Assembly (NCBI GenBank): GCA_002477565.1
Contig: DLQL01000021.1
Span: 2,391 to 15,482, forward strand
Source: Flavobacteriaceae bacterium UBA7433
Lineage (GTDB): Bacteria; Bacteroidota; Bacteroidia; Flavobacteriales; Flavobacteriaceae
Length of the DNA stretch: 13,092 nucleotides
Reading direction: 5' to 3'
Under the pieces are notes generated by a model, which was not told the origin of the DNA, did not search any database, and saw nothing but the letters and a program-made list of their open reading frames with translations. Positions within the stretch are counted from its first letter, which is position 1, and every line of letters begins with the position of its first letter. Shown here in pieces: positions 7,454-13,092 of the stretch. The position numbers and the translations under genes were made by a program.

Positions 7454-8521
7454 TTAGTTGACCAATTCGGTAATTGTTTTTTGTTGTTTCAACCAGCTGT
7501 AAAAATCGGCTTCTTCTTCCACGACTATTTTCATTTGCATGTTGTAGTGAGAGGCTCCGCAAATTTTGTTACACAACAGGAGGTATTCAAATTCATAAGG
7601 ATCTTCTCCTTTTGCTTTTCGAAGTTTGTTGATGCCGTTCACTTTTCGGACGGTTTCTTCTTGAACACGCATTTCTTGAGTGGTAAATTTGGGGGTAAAT
7701 CCGAATTCAGTCACCATCCCAGGAACACAGTTCATCTGCGCTCTAAAGTGGGGCATGTATGCAGAATGCAATACGTCTTGAGATCTAAATTTAAAGACAA
7801 TTTTTCTTCCTTTGGGCAAGTGCAGTTCACGAACGGGAATGTCATCCGCTGAATTGGCATCTGTCATGTCGATTCCAATGGTGTTGATGCCTTTGATGTT
7901 GCGAACGTTTCCACGTCCCAAAGTGTTGTCAGCCCCTGCATAGCGCGCTTGCCAGTTGAATTGTTGTGCGTATACTTCAATGACCAAAGGGTTTTCTGAA
8001 TCAGAGAGGTCCATCACATCATTCCAAGTGTACAATCCGTAGCCGATCAAAGCAGTCAATACGATGGTAGGAATGGTCGTCCAAATCAATTCTAGCTTGT
8101 GACTGTCAGCATAAAAGAGAGCTTTTCTGTTGTTGATTCCTCTGTATTTGAACGAGAAATAGAAGAGTAAAAATTGAGTGGCAAATTGCACAACTCCAAT
8201 CAAGATAAAGGTGATTAAAAATAAATTGTCGTCATTTTCTCCCTCTATTGAAGCGGATTCGGGCAACATGATGTCGTTCATAAAAAACAAACAATAAGTC
8301 ATCAAAAGGTAGAATCCAATCAAAAAGATTAAAAAGAATTTTCCGTGAATGTCGTTGTCTTTTTCAGTAGCTACAGGATTTTCTTCGCTTTTTGCAATGG
8401 CGTTTACGGGTTCTCCCTTGTCGTTGTTCAAAATTACTTGTTTGTAACTTGACAAACGATTCAGTTGCCAGATTCCGAGGCCTACTGCGACAGCTATAAA
8501 AATGTAAAATAAAGCTAGCAT
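7454..8521 (-). CDS. coxB: Cytochrome c oxidase subunit II with CuA site
   Basis: Accepts electrons from the cytochrome c side of the act complex at a dinuclear CuA centre and passes them to CoxA. It has 355 residues. An extra N-terminal membrane segment (about 2-19) precedes the two usual helices (about 62-81 and 100-123; a further hydrophobic stretch is at 146-165), then the periplasmic cupredoxin domain begins near VIEVYAQQFNW (180-190). CuA ligands are His252 (DVLHSAYMPHF), Cys317, Cys321, His325 and Met328 (CNKICGASHYNM). The residue between the two cysteines that is normally Glu is Lys319. The stretch between His252 and Cys317 is about 30 residues longer than in mitochondrial subunit II. 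No cytochrome c domain is fused at the C-terminus. There is no Shine-Dalgarno sequence; the leader is A-rich. Confidence 0.97.
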   Translation of the reverse strand: MLALFYIFIAVAVGLGIWQLNRLSSYKQVILNNDKGEPVNAIAKSEENPVATEKDNDIHGKFFLIFLIGFYLLMTYCLFFMNDIMLPESASIEGENDDNLFLITFILIGVVQFATQFLLFYFSFKYRGINNRKALFYADSHKLELIWTTIPTIVLTALIGYGLYTWNDVMDLSDSENPLVIEVYAQQFNWQARYAGADNTLGRGNVRNIKGINTIGIDMTDANSADDIPVRELHLPKGRKIVFKFRSQDVLHSAYMPHFRAQMNCVPGMVTEFGFTPKFTTQEMRVQEETVRKVNGINKLRKAKGEDPYEFEYLLLCNKICGASHYNMQMKIVVEEEADFYSWLKQQKTITELVN

Positions 8522-8560
8522 ATGTTCTATTTATTTTTGTGAATTAGTTTGTGTGTCTTA

Positions 8561-9946
8561 TTAATATTGGAAGGTTTCGCTTTCATGTAAGAATGGGTTT
8601 CCTTTTGCCAACAAAGGTGCTTTTGAGAGGCTTGTAAATACTGTGTAGATAAACATTCCTAAGAAAAACAACAAGGCTCCGATTTCAGGGATTCCGAAGA
8701 ACCATTGGTCTCCTACTGTTCCTGGCATGATCATGATGAATACATCCATGTAGTGTCCGAGTAAGATTACGATTCCTCCTCCAATTACAAAGTGAGGGAT
8801 GCGCTTGTAATCACTGTTGATCAAGAGCAATATCGGGAAGATAAAATTCATGACAACCAACAAGAGAAAAGGCAATTTGTACTCCTCGAAGCGTTGAACA
8901 AAATACGTTGTTTCTTCGGGCATGTCTGCATACCAGATCAACATGAATTGTGAGAACCACAAATAGGTCCAAAAAACGCTGAATCCAAACATGAATTTTG
9001 CCAAATCATGAATGTGGCTGTTGTTTACAAACGGCAGGTGGCCTTTGGATTGCAAATAGATGGTTACGATGGCAATGGCGGTCACTGAGGATACGAGCAT
9101 GGTGGCAAAAATGTACCATCCAAAAAGTGTGCTGAACCAGTGTGGGTCCAAAGACATGATCCAATCCCAAGACATCATGGATTCTGTAAATAGGAAGAAC
9201 AGCAAAAACAAGACAGACATCTTAAAGTTTTTCTTGTAGTTTACCAAATCTTTGGCGTTGTCTTGAGCCAAAGATCTTTTTCGAGACCAGTGTCTGTAGA
9301 GGTTCCATCCGGTGATGTATACAATCGCTCTGATCGACCATCCGGGAACGTTTAGCCACCAGCTTTTTCCGTCAATGATAGCGTCGTAGTTTGGGCTTGT
9401 CGGATCTACTGTTCCGTCTGCCATCCAGACAAATAAGTGGTGTACGTGGGCAGATCCCAACAATAAGAATACCAGTAAAATTAAGGTAACCGGCAGGAGG
9501 TTTCCAGAAATCCCTTCCATGACTCTAAAGAGAACAATGGACCAGCCTGCCTGCGCAACTCTTTGAATGGCATTGAATGTCAAAACACCGACAGTGACCA
9601 AAAAGAAAAAGAACAAAGCGGCATAAAATGCTGCCCAAGGTCTGTTTTTTAGTTGGTGAAAGACGTGTGCTGCATGTGCATCTTCTTCAGATACTTCGTC
9701 GTGGTGGCTGTTTTCTTCCTGTCCTGTATGTGCCTCATGTGAAGCTTCTGAACCGTGTCCTGCTACCTGCTCTTCGTGGTGTGCAGGAGCTCCATGTGCC
9801 CCATGTGCTTGGTGTGCGTTGTGCAATTGTTCTTTGACTTCTGCTACGGAACTAGGTGTGGTCAAAAATCCGGAAATTACTCCTAGGGCTCCTACCACCA
9901 TTAATGCCAATGCGATTGTTTTTAATTTGCCTGAAAACTGATACAT
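8561..9946 (-). CDS. actF: Alternative complex III subunit ActF (NrfD-like quinol:cytochrome c oxidoreductase membrane subunit)
   Basis: Membrane subunit of alternative complex III (quinol:cytochrome c oxidoreductase), a relative of ActC, 461 residues with roughly ten hydrophobic helices. Diagnostic segments are NRPWAAFYAALFFFFLVTVG (101-120), LLLGSAHVHHLFVWM (161-175), SMMSWDWIMSLDPHWFSTLF (256-275) and FSQFMLIWYADMPEET (331-346). After the first helix comes a His-rich stretch at residues 42-97, with 14 histidines among Ala, Gly, Glu and Ser, encoded by repetitive GC-richer DNA. The segment is outside the membrane; its side cannot be fixed from sequence. The start ATG is preceded by GAACAAAC, nearly the same leader as actC. 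The gene lies 61 bp after actE and 39 bp before coxB. Confidence 0.95.
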   Translation of the reverse strand: MYQFSGKLKTIALALMVVGALGVISGFLTTPSSVAEVKEQLHNAHQAHGAHGAPAHHEEQVAGHGSEASHEAHTGQEENSHHDEVSEEDAHAAHVFHQLKNRPWAAFYAALFFFFLVTVGVLTFNAIQRVAQAGWSIVLFRVMEGISGNLLPVTLILLVFLLLGSAHVHHLFVWMADGTVDPTSPNYDAIIDGKSWWLNVPGWSIRAIVYITGWNLYRHWSRKRSLAQDNAKDLVNYKKNFKMSVLFLLFFLFTESMMSWDWIMSLDPHWFSTLFGWYIFATMLVSSVTAIAIVTIYLQSKGHLPFVNNSHIHDLAKFMFGFSVFWTYLWFSQFMLIWYADMPEETTYFVQRFEEYKLPFLLLVVMNFIFPILLLINSDYKRIPHFVIGGGIVILLGHYMDVFIMIMPGTVGDQWFFGIPEIGALLFFLGMFIYTVFTSLSKAPLLAKGNPFLHESETFQY

Positions 9947-10007
9947 GTTTGTTCGTTTTGAGTGTTGGGAAAGAAGTATTGGCTTCGGTTCCCGCGACTA
10001 GTTCTTT

Positions 10008-10562
10008 TTATTTCAATAAATCGTTTCTTAGTTTTTGAACGTGGTTGATCACTTGCCAACGTTCTTCAATGGTCAATTGACCTGAGTGCGACCCCATCAA
10101 GTTTCTTCCGTACATCAATACGTGGTAGATGCTTCCTTCGGTGATGTCTCTGTCTTTGTAATTGGGGATTCCTAAGAATTTTTCATTTTTTACAAGGGGG
10201 CCTTGTCCGTCTCCCTTTTTACCATGGCATACCACGCAATATATTCCGTAGAGTGCTTCTCCTTTTTTACTGTTAAGGGTATAAGCTGTCAAAGGGGATT
10301 TGAATTCCTTTTTAGCGGCTTCGTAGCCCTCGTTTGTGTTTGGGTACTCGTAAGGAACGTCTCCTCTCGAGATGGTTCCGGCCACGGGTTTCTGTGCGGA
10401 TTGTCCATTTTCGTACAATTCATTTTCCGAATAAGTCTCGTGAGGTAGTGCTTGGTACATGTCTGGCATGTATTGCAGCTGTCGTTTTGTTTTGTCACCA
10501 CATGAGATGGCGGTCACTGCGATCGACAGAAAGATTGCTTGCTTAAGGATACGATTCATCAT
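10008..10562 (-). CDS. actE: Alternative complex III subunit ActE (monohaem cytochrome c lipoprotein)
   Basis: Periplasmic membrane-anchored cytochrome c of alternative complex III that relays electrons toward the oxidase. It has 184 residues from the first of two tandem ATG codons. A lipoprotein signal peptide (basic MNRILK, hydrophobic stretch, then TAIS-C at Cys21) predicts lipidation. The single haem site is CVVCH (109-113), and MGSHSGQL (156-163) supplies the probable axial methionine. The frame extends six codons upstream to a TTG, but that start would overlap actD and put an odd extension before the signal peptide, so ATG at 10562 or 10559 is preferred. It begins 4 nt after the actD stop codon, suggesting translational coupling. 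Confidence 0.95.
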   Translation of the reverse strand: MMNRILKQAIFLSIAVTAISCGDKTKRQLQYMPDMYQALPHETYSENELYENGQSAQKPVAGTISRGDVPYEYPNTNEGYEAAKKEFKSPLTAYTLNSKKGEALYGIYCVVCHGKKGDGQGPLVKNEKFLGIPNYKDRDITEGSIYHVLMYGRNLMGSHSGQLTIEERWQVINHVQKLRNDLLK

Positions 10563-10566
10563 GCGC

Positions 10567-11091
10567 TTAGTGCTTATCAATTACGTTTATTTCTACTGCT
10601 CCTGTTTCTTGCAACAGAGCGGTCAATTCTTTTTCGTTGTCATGCACAGAGATTTCCATCAAAAAATGGTCGTCTGTGGTTCTTACATCTGGATTTTCAG
10701 CTTCTTTGAAAGGCCATATTCTGCTTCGCATATAGAAGGTAATGACCATCAAATGCGCTGCAAAAAATACGGTCAATTCAAACATGATTGGCACGAAGGC
10801 CGGCATGTTTTCAACCCAACTGAAATTGGGTTTTCCTCCGATGTCTTGTGGCCAATCTTCAATCATCATATAATTGGTCATCCAAATGGCAAAAGACAAA
10901 CCTGTCAATCCGTAAAGGAAAGCAGTGATGGCGAGTTTGGTAGGTGCCAACCCCAAGGCTTTGTCCAATCCGTGAACAGGAAATGGCGTAAAAACTTCAT
11001 CGATATGGTGGTGTGCTGCTTTGACTTTCTTGACAGCATCCATCAAAATATCATCATCGTTGTAGAGGGCGTGTATTACTTTGTTACTCAT
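10567..11091 (-). CDS. actD: Alternative complex III subunit ActD (DUF3341)
   Basis: Membrane subunit of alternative complex III, 174 residues, DUF3341 family. The N-terminal about 50 residues and the C-terminal about 50 residues are soluble, with two hydrophobic helices between (about 51-72 and 97-121). The loop WPQDIGGKPNFSWVENMPAF (80-99) and the end of the second helix, with FELTVFFAAHL (104-114), are characteristic. It holds no cofactor ligands and probably stabilises the ActB-ActC part of the complex. Its ATG overlaps the actC stop codon by 8 bp (ATGAGTAA), so the two are translationally coupled. Confidence 0.94.
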   Translation of the reverse strand: MSNKVIHALYNDDDILMDAVKKVKAAHHHIDEVFTPFPVHGLDKALGLAPTKLAITAFLYGLTGLSFAIWMTNYMMIEDWPQDIGGKPNFSWVENMPAFVPIMFELTVFFAAHLMVITFYMRSRIWPFKEAENPDVRTTDDHFLMEISVHDNEKELTALLQETGAVEINVIDKH

Positions 11092-12481
11092 GGCTTCCGT
11101 CTCTTAATTTTTTATAATTTTCTCCTGATACTTTCAAAATAGATTTTACCTCAGCCTGTGCGATTACAGGGAAGGTTCTGGCATACAACAGGAACAAGAC
11201 TCCAAAGAATCCAATGGTTCCGATAAAGACACCTACGTCTACAAAGGTCGGTTCAAAGCGTGTCCAAGTAGAGGGCAAGTGTCCTTTACTCAATACAATC
11301 GCAATGATGTCAAAACGTTCAAACCACATTCCGATGTTGATGGCAATAGAAATTAAGAAAGAACCGATAAAACTCACTCTTATTTTCTTGATCCACAACA
11401 GTTGAGGGATGGCAATGTTGAACAATATCAACGACCAGAATGCCCATCCATAAGCTCCAGTAGCAGCTCCAACAGACATGTAGGTAAAGTTTTCATAAGG
11501 GCTTCCGGTATACCATGCAATAAAGAATTCTGAAGCATAGGCTACGGCAACAATTCCTCCTGTCAGCATGATCACCATGTTCATGTATTCAACGTGCAAA
11601 CGGGTAATGTAGTTTTCGAGATTGGTCACTTTCCTCATGACTCCTAACAAAGTTTGCACCATCGCAAACCCTGAAAAGATAGCTCCTGCAACAAAGTAGG
11701 GAGGGAAAATGGTAGAGTGCCATCCCGGATTGATGGAGGTGGCAAAATCCATGGATACAATAGTGTGTACCGATAGTACCAGGGGAGTGGCCAAACCGGC
11801 CAATACCAAAGAAACTTCTTCAAAACGTTGCCAGTCTTTGGCTCTACCCGACCATCCAAAACTCAACAAAGCGTATATTTTCTTTTGAAAAGGCTTGATG
11901 GCTCTGTCGCGCAACATGGCAAAATCAGGAAGCAATCCTGTCCACCAAAAGACCAAGGATACTGATAAATAGGTAGAGATGGCAAATACATCCCACAACA
12001 AAGGCGAGTTGAAGTTTACCCACAGCGATCCAAATTGATTTGGAATCGGCAATACCCAATAGGCGTTCCATGGACGTCCCATGTGAATGATTGGGAACAA
12101 ACCTGCTTGAAATACTGCAAAAATGGTCATGGCTTCCGCAGAGCGGTTGATGGCCATTCTCCAACGTTGACGGAACAAGAGCAATACTGCTGAGATCAAT
12201 GTCCCTGCATGTCCAATACCAACCCACCAAACAAAGTTGGTGATGTCCCAGGCCCATCCAATGTTCTTGTTCAATCCCCACACACCAATTCCTGTACCGA
12301 TGGTATAGAGGATGCATCCGATTCCCCATGAAAAGGCAATCAATGAAATTGTAAAGGCGATGTACCAGTTCTTATTTGCTTTTCCTTCGATAGGCTTTGC
12401 AATGTCAACCGTAATATCGTGGTAACTTTTATCTCCTAATACTAAGGGTTCTCTGATAGGTGCTTCGTAATGAGACGACAT
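11084..12481 (-). CDS. actC: Alternative complex III subunit ActC (NrfD/PsrC-like quinol-oxidising membrane subunit)
   Basis: Integral membrane subunit of alternative complex III, 465 residues with about ten helices, of the polysulfide reductase NrfD family. It is the expected site of menaquinol oxidation, passing electrons to the iron-sulfur clusters of ActB. Diagnostic segments are the first-helix region WGIGCILYTIGTGIGVWGLN (52-71), VWWVGIGHAGTLISA (84-98), the NrfD His motif HMGRPW (133-138), LSVHTIVSMDFA (236-247), WHSTIFPPYFVAGAIFSG (254-271) and PTFVDVGVFIGTIGFF (411-426). The leader GAACAAAT precedes the ATG with no Shine-Dalgarno sequence. It is separated from actB by 89 bp with no clear terminator, so it is read as the same operon. 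Confidence 0.96.
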   Translation of the reverse strand: MSSHYEAPIREPLVLGDKSYHDITVDIAKPIEGKANKNWYIAFTISLIAFSWGIGCILYTIGTGIGVWGLNKNIGWAWDITNFVWWVGIGHAGTLISAVLLLFRQRWRMAINRSAEAMTIFAVFQAGLFPIIHMGRPWNAYWVLPIPNQFGSLWVNFNSPLLWDVFAISTYLSVSLVFWWTGLLPDFAMLRDRAIKPFQKKIYALLSFGWSGRAKDWQRFEEVSLVLAGLATPLVLSVHTIVSMDFATSINPGWHSTIFPPYFVAGAIFSGFAMVQTLLGVMRKVTNLENYITRLHVEYMNMVIMLTGGIVAVAYASEFFIAWYTGSPYENFTYMSVGAATGAYGWAFWSLILFNIAIPQLLWIKKIRVSFIGSFLISIAINIGMWFERFDIIAIVLSKGHLPSTWTRFEPTFVDVGVFIGTIGFFGVLFLLYARTFPVIAQAEVKSILKVSGENYKKLRDGSHE

Positions 12482-12570
12482 ATTTGTTCTTTTATTTATT
12501 GTTGTACGATTGAAAGGCGGTAGCTTTTGCGAGCCTTCCTCCTCTCGAACTTTTAATTTTTACTACTTGG

Positions 12571-13092
12571 TTATGCTTCTTCCGTGTTTCTGACTTTGAC
12601 TTGATACACGACGTTGTTATCGGTTCCTATTGCTTCTAACAAACGGTAGGCCCTCTTGTCTTCTTTCAAAGCCACGATGGGGTCTTTTTCTTCGTTGACA
12701 TCTCCAAATACCAAGGCTCCTGTCGCACAGGCTGATGAACAAGCGGTTGCGTTGTTGAATTCTCCTGCAGCAACTTTTCTACCTTCTTTTTTAGCATTCA
12801 AGATGACTTGTTGTGTTCCTTGGATACAGAACGAACATTTTTCCATCACTCCTCTCGAACGAACTGCAACATCTGGGTTCAATACCATTTTTCCGTAATC
12901 GTCATTCATGTTGAAATCAAATTCACTGTTTTCATTGTACTTGAACCAGTTGAAACGACGGACTCTATACGGACAGTTGTTGGCGCAATACCTTGTTCCG
13001 ATACACCTGTTGTAAGTCATTTGGTTTTGACCTTGGCGTCCATGGGTGGTCGCTCCTACCGGACAAACTGTTTCACAAGGTGCGTGGTTACA
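12571..13092 (-). CDS. actB: Alternative complex III subunit ActB, C-terminal iron-sulfur part (cut by window edge)
   Basis: The last 173 residues of the large peripheral subunit of alternative complex III, which combines a molybdopterin-oxidoreductase-like domain (without cofactor in studied homologues) with an iron-sulfur domain. The visible part carries cysteine clusters of the NrfC/DmsB type: CNHAPCETVCP at the edge (its first Cys lies outside), CIGTRYCANNCPYRVRRFNW, CSFCIQ, and ACSSACATGAL. These fit several cubane clusters plus one lower-cysteine cluster, as known for this family, but not all ligands are in view. A methionine at 13020 is internal, not a start: the frame is open through the right edge. 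It is the first gene seen of the operon; actA is expected further right. Confidence 0.95.
   Translation of the reverse strand, partial: CNHAPCETVCPVGATTHGRQGQNQMTYNRCIGTRYCANNCPYRVRRFNWFKYNENSEFDFNMNDDYGKMVLNPDVAVRSRGVMEKCSFCIQGTQQVILNAKKEGRKVAAGEFNNATACSSACATGALVFGDVNEEKDPIVALKEDKRAYRLLEAIGTDNNVVYQVKVRNTEEA

Noticed and set aside
10563..10580. Upstream TTG start for actE
   Set aside because: It would overlap actD by 14 bp and add residues before a standard lipoprotein signal peptide. The tandem ATG at 10562/10559 fits better.
12899..13020. Methionine at 13020 as the start of a small ferredoxin gene
   Set aside because: The same frame continues upstream to the window edge with iron-sulfur cysteines (CNHAPCETVCP), so this is the tail of ActB rather than a separate protein.

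Overview
The window looks like chromosomal DNA from a member of the Bacteroidota, most likely Flavobacteriia. This rests on the alternative complex III gene order (actB-actC-actD-actE-actF) running into coxB-coxA and then ruvB, on the lack of Shine-Dalgarno sequences with A-rich leaders instead, on a leuS promoter matching the Bacteroidota -33/-7 consensus, and on the style of the LeuRS and CoxB motifs. Every gene lies on the minus strand, so transcription runs from high to low coordinates. No tRNA, rRNA, CRISPR array, insertion sequence or prophage gene was seen, and no gap between genes exceeds 200 bp.

Right part (13092 to about 5612): a respiratory operon that begins beyond the right edge. 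It holds the C-terminal part of ActB (iron-sulfur subunit), ActC (NrfD-like membrane subunit), ActD (DUF3341), ActE (monohaem cytochrome c lipoprotein) and ActF (second NrfD-like subunit with a His-rich loop), followed by CoxB and CoxA of an A-type haem-copper oxidase. Together they would oxidise menaquinol, pass electrons through haem c and CuA to the haem a/a3-CuB centre, and reduce oxygen. In relatives these complexes form a physical supercomplex. A strong rho-independent terminator lies just after coxA.

Middle (5414 to 2656): ruvB (Holliday junction branch-migration motor) followed 14 nt later by a SulP-family anion transporter with a C-terminal STAS domain. The two are probably co-transcribed although functionally unrelated.

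Left part (about 2574 to 1): leuS, with its own predicted promoter and a leader hairpin, running off the left edge before the KMSKS loop. Its most unusual feature is an in-frame insertion of about 135 residues in the CP1 editing domain. The insertion has the signature of a DUF559/Vsr-like PD-(D/E)XK endonuclease fold with a partly eroded active site. This is the most interesting object in the window.
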